64,000 bases of DNA. Origin: Paguma larvata. Lineage: Eukaryota > Chordata > Mammalia > Carnivora > Viverridae. The notes below the pieces were generated by a model. It was not told where the DNA came from, searched no databases, and worked only from the letters and a program-made list of their open reading frames with translations. The position numbers were made by a program, and so were the translations under genes. The stretch spans positions 94,133,119 to 94,197,118 of the forward strand of contig CM057834.1 in the NCBI GenBank assembly GCA_030068075.1. The letters run 5' to 3'. Shown piece after piece: positions 1 to 12,329 of this stretch; position 1 is the stretch's first letter, and every line of letters begins with the position of its first letter.

Positions 1-798
1 TTCATTTGTTTATCCTACTTTATTTTCATTTTCAAAATGTGAGCTGTCATTTACTAGTGTCTAACTTTATTTTTACCATGAGACTTGAAATGGTCAGATT
101 CTGACACGCACCATGGTTATTATCCTCTTCTGGAATGTGAAAACTCCCTAGTCAATAAAATGTCATTTTCTTGATAGCCACTCTTATTCGCACATTTCAC
201 CTCAGTGTGCCAGTTCCTAGAAGTGTACTTAGCGTACAGGAGATACTACGTGATTAATGAAAACGTGGATCTGTGATTAATGTCATGTATTGATGTGTCT
301 CCATACTCTTGACCATGTCCTGACCCATATTCTGAGATCGATCTCAAGCCCAGCTAATTCCAAGTCCACCCCCCACCATATTTCTTCAACTTGGCTCAAA
401 TTTACAAAATCCTTGTTCTTCTTTCCAATGCCACTGGATCTATATAGCATCCCAAACTAAAACTTCATTGCAGCTCTTATAAATTGCTTTTCGGGATGTT
501 ACATACAACCATAAATCAATCTGAGATGAATTTTTATCAGTTTCTGAATATGTTAATGATTTCACCTATAACAAATTTTATCCAGTGCCCAAACTGATTC
601 ACTATATCCTGTAGCCAAAAATCAGCTTACTTGGGGCTGCAGACAAAAAATTAAAAGGGAAAAACACTAAAGCAAACACTATAACCTGTTTCATGTGTTA
701 CTGTGTGTTTCTGTCTTATCAGAAAATATAGTCATTGCATTTTATTAATGTCAAAGGAGCTAATGTTCTAGGGTAAGAATTATGATCTACTCTCATGG
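1..798. other. Unassigned AT-rich sequence
   Basis: No recognisable gene, exon pair or repeat family was seen. The sequence is ordinary AT-rich unique-looking DNA up to the first SINE. Confidence 0.4.
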
Positions 799-799
799 G

Positions 800-1042
800 C
801 TGTCTACATTTTTTTTTTAATTTTACATTTATTTATTTTTGAGAGACAGAGAGAGACAGAGCATTAGTGGGGGATGGGCAGAGAGAAAGACATAGAATTG
901 GAAGCCGGCTCCAGGCTCTGAGCTTTCAGCAAAAAGCCGGACACGGGGGTCGAACACACGAAACACGAGATCATGACCTGAGCCAAAGTCAGACGCTTAA
1001 CCAACTGAGCCACCCAGGCGCCCCTGTACTGTCTACATTTTA
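800..1042 (-). mobile_element. tRNA-derived SINE (felid CAN-SINE) with TSD
   Basis: A SINE in reverse orientation. The T-rich tail and GAGAGACAGAGAGAG stretch lie at the low end, and the head CCACCCAGGCGCCCC ends at 1024. The flanks carry the duplication CTGTCTACATTTT (about 800-812 and 1030-1042), so this is one retrotransposition event. Confidence 0.9.
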
Positions 1043-2085
1043 AAGAGTTGGTTGAAATCTACTTGCAATATATTTTCATGTTATCGGAGCATACTCTGAA
1101 TGGTACATATTTTGAGAACTGTCTCGAAGGAAGTTCTAAAACAGTTTTGAAGTCACAGAAACATTCCCTGCAAACACTAAAATTTTGACTCAAGAACAAT
1201 CAAGTAATGACAGAACTTTCCCTACATTCTCATCTCTTAAATTAGTTCTTTGATCTATTTGGTCAAACTATAAGCTATAATATTCAAATGACATGCCAAA
1301 ATCATATTAGCCAACTAAATTCAGTGGAGTCTAGAAACAAACATACTTAATAAGTAGCACAGACTAAAAAATGTTATCTCAGAATCAATGCATAATCACA
1401 TTTTATTCTGTGTAGTCTAGTGTCTGTAGCCTAATCCATACTATGAAATATTATTGACACATTTAACTTAAAAGAGAAAAACACATAAATATTCTGTTGA
1501 ATTATCCTACTATTTTAACTTGATGGATTTGATAAATGTTTCCTGTTAAAACTGTAAAATTGTGTTTATTCAGCTTTCCAGTCAAAATAAATGTTGTTCT
1601 CAAACCTACAGGTTCAGTGAAGCTTAGGGAAATCAAACAAAATCCTACCTGCTTCATAAATTATAAGCAAAACCTGTGAGGTAATGGAACCCATATCTTA
1701 TTCTGGAAAGATTCGTGGTGGAAATGTGAAATGCCCATGCAAACAGAAGTCGAAAAAGAGCGTGGTTGTATTTGCATCAACTAGGTGGGCCCCCTCAGAC
1801 TAAGGATAACAGAAAGGAAATGTAAAATTATTCCCTATTTCTTCCAGCCAAACTAAGCATGACAAGAAAATGGTGAAGATGAAGACAAGAGTATAATGGT
1901 GCATCTGATTTTATGCCCAATTACATACATCGTTTTCTTGGAGGAAAACTAAAACCAACTTGTATTGACAGAGTATCGAAGTCCTGAGTGGAGCTATCTT
2001 TAATCATTTGTTCAAACCTCTTTCACACAATCTGCTCTGATACTTTTCAAGTACATCTGTATTATGTCGGTAAATTTTACAATAT
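1043..2085. other. Unassigned sequence between two SINEs
   Basis: AT-rich, with scattered stops in all frames. No splice-flanked open frame or repeat family was recognised. Confidence 0.35.
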
Positions 2086-2337
2086 AATTTTTTTAATGTT
2101 TATTCATTTATTTTTGAGAGAGAGAGAGAGAGAGAGAGCGAGCGCACACGCGTGTGAGAGATGGCACACACACAAGCAGGAGAGAGGCAGAGAGAGAGGG
2201 AAACACAGAACCCTAAGCAGGCTCCAGGCTCTGAGCTGTCAGCATAGACATCGATGGAAGACTCAAATCTGGGAACTGTGAGATCCTGACCTGAGTGCAA
2301 GCCGAATCCTTAACCTGCTGAGTCACCCAGGTGCCCC
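2086..2337 (-). mobile_element. tRNA-derived SINE, reverse
   Basis: The tail TTTTTTTAATGTTTATTCATT and a (GA)n run lie at the low end; the head CACCCAGGTGCCCC is at 2324-2337. The 97-codon and 66-codon frames here come from the SINE and its GA/CT repeat and are not genes. Confidence 0.9.
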
Positions 2338-2462
2338 TACATTGTTAAGTATTTTAGTTCATTAAATATAATGACTTTTATCCTTAATATTCTAGAATAT
2401 GCTGTAAGGAACATGAATTCCAGTGTTATTTATTTATTTCTAATGTATTACCAGGTTATGGA

Positions 2463-2602
2463 TGCTAAATGGGTGGCTCGGTCAGTTAAGCACCTGACTC
2501 TTGATCTCATCTCAGGTCTTGACCTCAGCGTCATGATTTCAAGCCTTGCATTGGGCTTCATGCTGGGCCTGAAGTCTACTTAAAATAAAATTTAAAAAAA
2601 GG
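2463..2602 (+). mobile_element. Short, decayed SINE copy
   Basis: The head GATGCTAAATGGGTGGCTC and the segment around CAGGTCTTGACCTCA match the SINE head and B-box region. The CT-rich half is missing and the tail is AAAATAAAATTTAAAAAAA, so this is an internally deleted, older copy. Confidence 0.75.
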
Positions 2603-3779
2603 TACTAAATAATCATGTGATAATGAATGAGGGAAATTTATTATGATTGAGAAATCTTAAAGAAAATTCCCCCATTTTTTTATTATATAAATCATGCAAG
2701 TATCATTAATTAGTTTACTATGTTAGGGCACATTTTTCAGTGTTTGATTACATTTTTATCAAAAAGGCATAACTCAGTTATCAGTGAAAATGTGCATTAC
2801 TACACGGCACGGCAAAACTACAAACCCCTCAGTTTATTCATTTAGGGGCTTATTTATATCGGTGTCAATAACACATATGTAGCTATGGAAGTTCATTTTT
2901 TTTTAATTTTTAACAAAACTGCTTCAAAATTTCACAATATTATAATTGTCTCTGACAAATTTAACAAGTTAAAATAAGAATCGAAGCTGAATATTGAGCT
3001 AAATTTGTTCCTGGTGCTTATTCATACTAAAAAGTCTAGTATGCATTAGAGTAAATAAAAGAAATATAGCTATATGAATAATTAATGTGTTTTTTAATAT
3101 AAGCAATAGATATTTGAACAACTAACTATAAAGCAGCATTTCAGGGGCAAGAATGGATGAACAACCAAAATTCAGACTGCATGCAGCTTAATTCTTCTGT
3201 GGCAATTGATTAATTTATGTAGATTAATTTGTGCTGAATAACATATCTGGGAGAGGAAATGAAGGAGAGAGTTCTATGCACAAGTTTGGGTCTTAGCAAA
3301 ATTGTAAAGATAAATAAGATGGAAACACAAGGTAGTTGTTAGGTTTGGAAAATTAGGTATTATGCAATATTGCTAGGGAATCAGATTAGAGACGGAAGTA
3401 GGGAGAAATTCCCCCGGAGTCTAGGCAGTGCAGAAAGTTATGTATCTAATTACAAAATACGGATTTTCAATATGGATGTTTCATTTTCAAAAACCTCACA
3501 CAAAAACAACTGTAGAGTCCACTAGAGTGAGGCGAAGGCCAACGAACAAGTTCTGTGGAAGGAGAGCAGGGAAAGGTGGACGGAGAACAGTGATGGTTAC
3601 AATGTTCGTGGACAGATTAAAATTGTCAGAAGGTGGATGAGAACAGGTCTCGATGACAAGGCGACACTGACCACTGACACGAAGTGAGGTGGTTATCTGT
3701 GAAAATGTCTGCTTAAACAGGATTCCAGAAAGAAAGAACAACGAGTGCATAGCGCAAAGAACCCAAGTTCAAATTCCCA
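2603..3779. other. Unassigned sequence
   Basis: AT-rich to about 3400, then less AT-rich with more CpG. No gene or repeat was recognised before the ancient repeat that begins near 3780. Confidence 0.35.
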
Positions 3780-5010
3780 AGGTCAGCATGTACCTGGTGT
3801 GTTTTTAGAGATAGGAAGGAGGCTTGGGTGGCTGGAGCAAAAGGAGTGTGGTGTACGAAGTAATCTGTCTTACGAGGAGCAGTGAAGCCCGACCTTGTGG
3901 GATCTTGTAAGCAATGGTAGATATTGAGGAATTTACTCGAAATTAAATGGGGAACTATTGCAGGTTTTGACTAGACAATGTTTAGCTTTGGATTTAAAAG
4001 GGTTACTCTGACATGTTAAAAACCAACTGTAGAGAAGCAATGACCAAAGCAGGGAGGCCAGTTAGGAGGCTTTTGCAGAAACTCAGGGGAGATGATGGTG
4101 TCTTTGGGCCCGGGTGTTAGCAGTGGAGACGGGAAGAAAGGTTTAGATCCTGTCACATTCTGAAGGTTGAATCAGAAACATATTCTCCTAGATTGGATAT
4201 CATGAGTTTGGCACTAAAGAGAGTCCAATTCGAGTACGAGGTTTTTTACGCCCCTCCGATAAAACGCATGGAATTGCCTTAATTGAGTGTGAAATGTGTG
4301 CAAGTAGAATCCACTCTGAGTTAGAATATCAGCGTGGGGCACGTGAAGTTGCGAAGATCTATTTGACACGCAATTAGAAACACTGAATGGGTATTTGAAT
4401 GTCGATGCACGGAGGCCCTGAGAAATCTGGAGACAGAAATTCCTGGATTATTTGCATATGGACGATGAAGCTGATGATATTCCCAAACAAGTGCACAAAA
4501 ACGTGAATAGTATGAATCTCTGCATACTGGGCACTTCCACAGGAAGAAGTCGGGGACAGAGGAAGAGCCAGGAAGTCAGTCTGAAGCGGAGAAACAGGAA
4601 AGAGCCGTGAGAGCGTAGTATCCTACAAGTCAGCTATGGAATGTGTATGAGGGAGAAAGGAGTGCTTCCCTGGGTCAGATACTGCTCACACAGCAGACCA
4701 GGAAAGGATCGGCCACTGACAGTTGGATTTAGCAGGTGGAAGTCATTTGGTCCTCTGGCGAAGTATGTTTGGTGGAATCCTGTGAGTGAAGTGTTACTGA
4801 TTTGGATTTAGGAAATCAAGAGAGGTTTCCCCTTCCCTTCCTGAATGCAGGGGGAAACCTGAAGTCATTAGGAGGGGCTTGGCAAGGTAAGGATCGCTAC
4901 GGGCAGGAAGATAGTTACAGTGGCTCAGGGCAGGGCGGTACCTGATCAGATGGAGAAGGTGTGACATGGGAAGGGAGCAGGGCATTGGAGCATGTGCGCT
5001 GTTGGAGGGC
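3780..5010 (+). repeat. Ancient interspersed repeat, family not named (body)
   Basis: The segment contains phrases I associate with a common dispersed mammalian repeat: GATCTTGTAAGCAATGG, GGGAACTATTGCAGGTTTTG, AGGGAGGCCAGTTAGGAGGC, GGGAGATGATGGTG and, further on, GATTTAGCAGGTGGAAGTCA. Pieces of apparently the same family recur near 21.8, 26.1 and 37.0 kb. I could not recall its Repbase name. It is diverged and has no coding frame of note. Confidence 0.55.
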
Positions 5011-5199
5011 ATTCTTGAGAAAAGGCATCAAGCGTTGAGTGTTAGCCTCAGTGGGGGATGACACAAACATTCACATGTGTGACAGCGGAAAAAGCCCAGG
5101 CAGCCTAAAGTTATGTGGCATGAGGCGGGGGGAATGTATGCAGGAGACGAGACAATGATGGTTATGAGAGACAGGACACATACAAGGAGACTGCTTAAA

Positions 5200-5200
<1 letters not shown>

Positions 5201-5283
<83 letters not shown>
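5201..5283. repeat. Compound (TG)n-(GA)n microsatellite
   Basis: Roughly 23 TG units (5201-5246) pass directly into about 18 GA units (5247-5283). The GA part is the expanded CT/GA region of the reverse-oriented SINE that follows. Confidence 0.95.
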
Positions 5284-5285
<2 letters not shown>

Positions 5286-5402
5286 CTCAAAGAGACTCCA
5301 CACTCAGAATGTGATCTGTGGCTCGATCTCAGACCATGAGATCATGACCCGAGCTGAAATCAAGAGTCAGATGCTTATCTGACTGACCACCCAGGCGCCC
5401 CC
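5247..5402 (-). mobile_element. tRNA-derived SINE, reverse, 3' part replaced by microsatellite
   Basis: The head ends with GACCACCCAGGCGCCCC at 5401-5402. The expected T-rich tail is absent; a GA and then TG tract occupies its place, suggesting that repeat expansion consumed the tail. Confidence 0.85.
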
Positions 5403-5575
5403 TATGAAATATTTTAATATTCATGGAAACCAGGTTTCTCCTATCAGAAAAAGGAATAACAAATAACACTAGAATAAACCCTGGTATTAGACTGAAATCG
5501 GAGGTATTAGTATGAACTCTTGGTTTTCAATATATAGCAATAGATAATAGAGAAATAAACAGGCAGAGAAAGGTG

Positions 5576-5576
<1 letters not shown>

Positions 5577-5616
<40 letters not shown>
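5577..5616. repeat. (AC)n microsatellite
   Basis: About 20 uninterrupted AC units. Confidence 0.95.
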
Positions 5617-5617
<1 letters not shown>

Positions 5618-6393
5618 AGTTCTATCTGCTAAGACGGCTTAGGCAGAAACACCCCTAGAGCAATGAGTAAAACTAGCACCTGGATCTTGGTTTCCTAACA
5701 TTGTTTTCTACTGAAGAGCAAACAGACACCTTGAGGAAATAGGATTCCAGGCCAGGCGAAGGACCAGAGGAGCATGGAATGTCTTGTCCTGGAAAAGCAG
5801 CATTCAAAAGAAGGAAAGGCACAGTTTAAAAGGACACACAAGCCAAATTGAACATGCTCTCATTGGCTGATCTTGGACAATTTGAGATGAAAAATCATGA
5901 TAGTAACAAATCACATATATATATTTTTTTAAATAGGAAGACTTGGGCTAATGTGACTACATTGAGTTGAATGTATTGAACATTTGTAAGGGGCAAGATA
6001 TTTACATAGTCTCAGTGTAGTTCCCCACACAATACTTACTGACTGACAAGTAAGAAGTCTGGCAACTGAGATCTCTGACAAGAGATGAGCTAATGTAACC
6101 AGGAAGGGGATCGGTCAAATTCACGTGCACCTTGATGGGGTATAATGATGAAAACAGAGTATCACTTTCACAGTAGAAGAAGCCAACTGGAAGAAATACA
6201 ATCTGAAACTAACAAGGAAAACACTCTGTAAAATAATTCCTCTATGTATCCACAAGTGTCCGAGTTACCAAAGTTAAGGAAAGAATGCACAACTGATCCA
6301 GATTGGAGAAAAGTAGAGACAAGGACACTCAACAGTATTTGCAATTCTGAATTAAACACTTTTCCTACAAGGGTACTTTGAAACTACTGGCAG
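5617..6393. other. Unassigned sequence
   Basis: No recognised gene or repeat. Short open frames here have no supporting homology or splice context that I can see. Confidence 0.35.
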
Positions 6394-6394
6394 A

Positions 6395-6605
6395 GGGGTG
6401 CTGGGTGGCTCACTCAATCTGACTCTTAATTTCAGCTCAGGTCATGATCTCAAGGTTCATGAGTTTGAGCCCACATTGGGCCCTGTGCTGACTAGCTGAA
6501 AGCCTGAAGCCTGCTTTGGATTCTGTGTCTCCCTCTCTATCTCTGCCCCTACATCACTCTCACTTTCTCTCTCTCTCTAAAATAAATATTTAAAAAATTT
6601 TAAAA
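6395..6605 (+). mobile_element. tRNA-derived SINE
   Basis: Head GGGGTGCTGGGTGGCTCACT, B-box-like GTTCATGAGTTTGAGCCC, a CT-rich 3' half and the tail AAAATAAATATTTAAAAAATT. The head carries small deletions. Confidence 0.88.
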
Positions 6606-6933
6606 ATAATAAAACTACGGGTAGAATTTGAATGGGATCTGAAGATTAGAGGGTAATAATGCACCAGGGTAAGTTTCCTGATTTTGTGGTTATGCAGAAA
6701 AATATCCTGGTTTGTATGAAATACACATTAAACTATATAGAGGTTAGAGGGCATCATATTAGCAACTTACTATCAAATGGTTCTGGAAAAAATGTTTTTA
6801 TATTACACCAGCAACTCTATGGTAAGTTTAAGATACTTTCAAAAAAATAGAAATAAAAAAGTGGAAAGAACTAGAAATAGCAAATATAGGTACTTATTCA
6901 AAGAGTTTCAGCCTGCATATAAAAATGAGGACA

Positions 6934-7144
6934 GGGGCACCTGGGTGGCTCAGTAGGTTAAACGGCAGACTTCAGCTCAGGTCATGATCGCACGGTCTGT
7001 GAGTTCAAGCCCCGTGTCGGGCTCTGTGCTGATGGCTCGGAGCTTGGAGCCTGCTTCAGATTCTGTGTCTCCCTCTCTCTTTGATCTTCCCCTGCTCATG
7101 TTCTGTCTCTATGTCTCTCAAAAATAAATAAACATTTAAAAAAA
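6934..7144 (+). mobile_element. tRNA-derived SINE
   Basis: Full-length form: head GGGGCACCTGGGTGGCTCAG, B box GTGAGTTCAAGCCCC, a CT-rich section and the tail AAATAAATAAACATTTAAAAA. Confidence 0.92.
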
Positions 7145-7267
7145 TGAAAAGACCTGTTATCTTTTCATAAAAACATAGGACAATCATAATGGGGGGTGAA
7201 AATAATAAAGCTCATTCATGATGATGTTGAAGATGAGGTGGAGATGCTTGAGGTATTTTAGGAGAAG

Positions 7268-7346
7268 TTTCTGAATTAAAAGATAGACATTTTGAAGTTC
7301 TAATTAGTCTATTTTTAGAACTTCAAAATGTCTTTTAATTCAGAAA
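7268..7346. repeat. Strong hairpin-forming inverted repeat
   Basis: Arm 1 (7268-7301) and arm 2 (7317-7346) are reverse complements over 30 bases except for a 3-base TAG insertion in arm 1, with a loop of about 15 bases. The core of the arms is CTGAATTAAAAGA plus ACATTTTGAAGTTCT. The arms do not belong to any repeat I recognise. Confidence 0.9.
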
Positions 7347-7619
7347 TCAAGAATGTCTTAGAACTTTGAGATTCTACTTCCAGCCACTGAATAGTAATAG
7401 AAACCAAATTTAGCCTCCTACTGGTAACAGCAAAAGAGTGAACAAAAATATACGAAATAGTGGTTTTCAAGACAGCGGACATCAGGCAGTGAACGGCACT
7501 AATCCCTAACAGAGAGGAAACAAATGTGGTTAGCTCTATTATTGATTAGTTCACCAATTTTAGAGAATTTTCCAGCAGCAAAGAAAGAAAAGAAAGGCAA
7601 CAAAAGGTATTTGAAGAAA

Positions 7620-8260
7620 CAGTGATCAAAACACTTCAAAATTGATGCAAACCATGACCCAAAAATCTTAATGGACTCTAAACATGAGAACTATGAAGAA
7701 AACTATGCCAAGATACACTGTACCAAATTTCTCAAAATAAAGTGATAAAGTCTTGAAAGCAGGCAGAGAAAAAAAGGCATGTTACTTATACAGAACAAAG
7801 AGTAGAGTAATAGCCGATTTCTCGCTGGAAACAGTGTACGTGAGGAAACAGTATACTAAAATCTCTAAAGTATGAAAGAAAAAAATTGTCAACATATAAT
7901 TCTACGTAAATGCATTTCAAAAATGAAGCCAGAAATGTTTTCAAACATAAAAAAAGCCAACAGACTTTTTCCTGACAGACCTGTTCTATAAAAAAGTTTA
8001 AAAGAAGTCATTCAAGCAGAAGAAAAATGATACCAGATGGAAATAACAATCTTCCCTGAAGAATGGAAACCACCCGAAATGGTACCTATAGGTTTATGGT
8101 TACATCTGGTTAAAGTTTGGTTCAATTTATGGTTAAATTTTATGTTTCTTATTTATATTTCTTTTAAATATGACTATATAAACAAGTATTATAATGTGTG
8201 TTCCACAACAGATGTAAAATTAAATCGTATGGAAACAATTGTGCAGTAATTGAGAAAAGA
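7620..8260 (+). mobile_element. Old L1 (L1M-type) internal fragment
   Basis: The order of CTTGAAAGCAGGCAGAGAA, an ACTTATACAGAACA-like step, TTTCTCGCTGGAAACAGTG and TCAACATATAATTCTA matches the L1 segment that appears, better preserved, at about 44130-44300. It is decayed and has no usable reading frame. Confidence 0.65.
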
Positions 8261-9150
8261 CAGAAAGAAGCATGGGTTTGACGTGAGGGAGAGCACAAAA
8301 TTTATTTTTCTGTCTCTATGGCTATTTATTTGTTCCAAGTGCCACTTACTAAAAGAGAGTTGACTGAATTACTTTGAGCAGTTTTACCCATGTCACGTAA
8401 ATTTATGAATTAAACCACAGAAAACCAATGTCTTAATGATGCTGAGTAACTTTATTAGAAAATCTAGGTTTGCTTTTTCCTTTACGTCCAATTTAAAAAT
8501 TTACATTTTCTTACAGAGGGCATGGACATTGTTAGCCTATTCCCATGTAACCTAACTTTGTTTTGCTGCTGTAAAAATGTCTTATCGTCGGTGATATTTT
8601 CTCTCAGGTTGGTAGTAAACATGAAATCAAATGCAAACTATACATAAATTTTACATGTCACTGTGTGGATGCCATCAAATTATGCCTTGTACTGTGTTTA
8701 AGATAAATCTCCTACTCTCCAGGGTTTTCTACATAAACGACTATCACTGGCAATTCTTTTTCCTATTTCTTTCCTTTTGTAATACTTCATTTTACTTCTG
8801 TGTTCAACTAAATGAACACAGTATGAATGCTAATACTTCCAGTTGAATTGTTAATAGTTCTGACAGAGAGACAGAGGGCATTTTTTTAAACCTGAATGTG
8901 AATGACAGTTATTTTCCCCATTCGAAAAGCTCTGAAATAGATAAGTAAATATTTACGTATAGTTGATGGGTTTTTTTAAAAATCAAGAATACTGAATTTT
9001 TTCAAAAGCTTTTCAGCACCTATGGATATAATCATGATTTATTTCTCCTTAGATTTATTGGCATATTTTATGGAAGAGAAAGTATCATTTTCTAACTGTG
9101 GATAAAGCCCACTCTAATTGATGCTTCCATAATGAAAGACTGATACATTT
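8261..9150. other. Unassigned sequence
   Basis: AT-rich. No gene or repeat family was recognised. Confidence 0.35.
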
Positions 9151-9312
9151 AAAATGTAATAATTTTAGGGGCACTGGGTGGCTCAGTTGGTTGAGTGTCC
9201 GACTTCAGCTCAGGTCATGATCTCATGGTTTGCGAGTTTGAGCCCTGCATTAGGCTCGCTGCTGTCCGTGTACAGCCCACTTTGGATCCTCTTTCTGCCC
9301 CTGCCCTGCTTG

Positions 9313-9346
<34 letters not shown>

Positions 9347-9389
9347 AATAAATAAACATTAAAAAATAAATAAAATGTAGTAATATTAG
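9151..9389 (+). mobile_element. tRNA-derived SINE with TSD
   Basis: Head GGGGCACTGGGTGGCTCAG from about 9168, and a (CT)n run before AAAAATAAATAAACATTAAA. The target duplication is AAAATGTAATAATTTTAG (9151-9168) versus AAAATGTAGTAATATTAG (9372-9389). Confidence 0.93.
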
Positions 9390-9399
9390 TTTTCTCTTA

Positions 9400-9775
9400 T
9401 TTTGAAAACATTTAGAAATTTTTTTGTTTGCCTAAGTTGACACAAAATGTTACGTTAGTTTCAGGAGTACGACACAGTGATTCGACTTCTGTATACATTA
9501 TGCTGTGCTCGCCACAGGTGTGGCCACCATCTGTCGCCATACGGTGCCATTATAGCATCATTGACTAGATTCTCTATGCTGCACCGTCCATCCCCACAGC
9601 TCACTCAGTCCATAATTGGAAACCGGTACCTCCCACTCCCCTTGTGACCATCCTTCCAGCCCCTCCCTCTCCGGCAATCATCAGTTTCTTCTCTGTATAT
9701 AGATACAGAGGTCTGATCCTGCATTTTGTTTCTTCATTTGTTTTGGTCTTTATTTTTAGATTCCACAGGCGTAAA
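9400..9775 (-). mobile_element. L1 3'-UTR-type fragment, reverse
   Basis: The + strand reads GTTAGTTTCAGGAGTAC, ACACAGTGATTCGAC, CCCCTCCCTCTCCGGCAATC, AGATTCCACAGGCGTAAAAT and TTGTCTTTCTTAGTCTGACTT. This is the familiar reverse-complement order of a mammalian L1 3' region. Confidence 0.7.
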
Positions 9776-10009
9776 ATCATATGGCGATTGTCTTTCTTAG
9801 TCTGACTTAATTGTTCTCCCCTTTCTTTCTGCGATCACCCCACCATGTCGGGACATATTTTTGAAAATTATTTTCCATAATATTTAAACTGGTGATACAA
9901 TTCCATATAATAGATTTAAGGCATACTTGGGATTTTTCACATAAAGTGTCTTCCCTGAATGTGTTTCCTAGATGGTCAAGACACACTGGAAAAGCTGTCA
10001 CAGTGATCT

Positions 10010-10165
10010 GGCACTGGCCGAAGCATGCTTTGTAGAGGAAAGGACACAGGCTTGGTGTCCCCTAAGGAATCCGGCTCTGGCTTTGCTCTTTCCTAAATGC
10101 GTACATGGGGGCAGTGGACTTACCTAATCGCTCTAAGCTGCAGTTTCCTAACGTATTAACAAGAG
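10010..10165 (+). repeat. Probable MIR fragment
   Basis: CTCTGGCTTTGCTCTTTCC, then GACTTACCTAATCGCTCTAAG and CAGTTTCCTAACGTATTAA, follow the MIR core order (loss of 'ability to' spacing, then 'cagtttcct'). Strongly diverged. Confidence 0.45.
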
Positions 10166-10549
10166 AAGCAAGCATGTTATGTTACTGTTACAATTGTCTC
10201 ATTACTAACGGTCACATTGGTTCCTCTCTTTGAGTCTGGCTTCGATGATGCAAGGCTGTCTTTTGCATTTTTCAAAATTTTCTTTTCTTCTTTCTTATAA
10301 AATCCTACGACAGGCTTTTGACAGAAAATGCTTTCGCAAAAGCTGGCAAACTGGGTCTAAACAGGAAGTTCACGGTTACGACATCTGGCTTTGTTTGTAC
10401 TTGTTTGAGCTAAGGAGGAGGATTCAACCATGCAGAGAGGTGTCTGCCGAGTCAGCAGGCCAGGGGGAGCCAGAGGCGGTGTGAGGAGCACAAGGTGTGA
10501 GGGAAGAGACAGACTGCCAGTCAGGAGGAGAGAAGACACTGGAGAACGA

Positions 10550-10550
10550 G

Positions 10551-10586
<36 letters not shown>
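10550..10586. repeat. (GA)n microsatellite
   Basis: About 17 GA units. The overlapping short frames on both strands here read through this repeat and are not supported as genes. Confidence 0.9.
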
Positions 10587-10588
<2 letters not shown>

Positions 10589-10864
10589 CAACATGGTAAC
10601 ATCAGGAAGTGCCGCATGGGTAGGCGTCTCCACTACTTTCTGTATGAGGGATTTTAAGGCTGTAGAAAAGTCGACGAACTGGACCTTTTAATTTTCTTTA
10701 AAATCCTCTAAAATCACACACACAAGCACATACACACTCCTGCCATTTTACTTTTTTTTTTTTTTAAACTTAGCCACTGAATTGCATTTTCTGGATCACC
10801 GTAAGCTGCTGTTCTTCCAGCAGTAAAATAGCAGTGATCTGACTTTTTGAAAATCAGGGAGTAA

Positions 10865-11013
10865 GGGGCGCCTGGGTGGCTCAGGCAGTTGAGTGTCTGA
10901 CTTCCGCTCAGGTCATGATCTTGCCGTTCGTGAGTTCAAGCCCCGCATTGGGCTCTCTGCTGTCAGGGCAGAGCCCGCTTCAGAAATTCTATCCCCCTCT
11001 CTTCCTGCCCCTC

Positions 11014-11055
<42 letters not shown>

Positions 11056-11075
11056 AATAAACATTAAAAAATAAT
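10865..11075 (+). mobile_element. tRNA-derived SINE
   Basis: Head GGGGCGCCTGGGTGGCTCAG, B-box region GTGAGTTCAAGCCCCGC, a long (CT)n run at about 11020-11051 and the tail AAAAATAAACATTAAAAAATA. Confidence 0.93.
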
Positions 11076-11089
11076 GGAATGAAATAAAA

Positions 11090-12329
11090 TCATGGAATAA
11101 AATACTTGTGAGTAAACTAATAATCACAGATACAGGAAATTTGCTAAAAACGCGTGGAATAACTTACGATATGACCTAGGTGTCTTTGTTCACTGAGGAA
11201 TGAAAAGTTAATTTTCCCATTTGTCCTCGGAATTGGCTTAAGACAAGGTAACGGACCTTATTCCAACTTGTCTTATACTTCACACATGGAAAATCACAAA
11301 TCGATATTTTCCTCTCAACAACAGCAACAAAAAGGTTTACTTTTAGGTGAATTAACAGAATAAATAGTGGGGCCACTCTAAATTCCCCCTCTTAAAACCA
11401 GGATGAGTATTTAAGTTTCTAATGACTGTGACCGCCAGTGGATATTGGCACCTTTTGGATCATGGCTTAATCACTATTAGGTTCCCATCTTTGGTTGTTT
11501 GGGGAGAGGCGGAAGCCAAGGAGTTCAGTCGTAGCTCAATAAATGCGTTATGCAATCAGGCAGGCTGCGGGACCACAGCCGTCTCCCAAGGCCAGGAATC
11601 AATTCTGGTTCAACATTTCTCTTACCCCAGCCTGCTCCCTTTGCTCCAAGATCATTGACATAAGGGATGAGGTTTTATGTGTATGTGGGCTTACTTACAC
11701 CTAAGTTCAGGTCATTAAAAGTAGCCGCCTAATTCTCATTAACTCAACCATTTCAATTTGCTAACTGAGACGATATTTACTAATCCTTGATTAGCAATGC
11801 TCGATACAACATGATTACTGTTTGCTAATCAGAACGTTTGCGTAATAACAGGAAACTGACATTTGCTCTTGTGCCTTTTCACACTCCTGCACCAGAAGGT
11901 TCATTAGCAACTCAGGGAAATATCCTTCGAAACCGACGGAGAAATAATGATTTTCAGATAGACAAAACTGAGAATGAATTGCCAACAGATTTGCCCCGCA
12001 AGAAGTGTTAAGGGGGACTTTCAGGCAGATACATTAACAAACACTTGACAGAAACAAAGATTCACACAAAAATATAGAAATGAGGTAAATAAAACCATAT
12101 TCCTGTAATTTTAACTGCTCTAAAAGAAAACTATTTAAAAGCAGAAGATGAACTGCGTATTTATAGCACATGGGAATAGAAAACACAAAACAAAAAATGT
12201 ATACAGGATGGAGACAGGCATTGGGAATTCACTAATGTAAGGTCCTTACCTACATATGAGGTAGTATAACATTATTTGTAGATTCTTATTGCTTATAAAG
12301 ATGTAGACCATAAGCCCTGGAACAATATT
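11090..12329. other. Unique sequence, possibly containing a conserved noncoding block
   Basis: No repeat was recognised. The stretch at about 11700-12000 has balanced composition, retained CpGs and several TAAT/ATTA-type words (CTAATCCTTGATTAGCAATG), unlike the decayed surroundings. No open exon with both splice signals was found. Confidence 0.35.
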
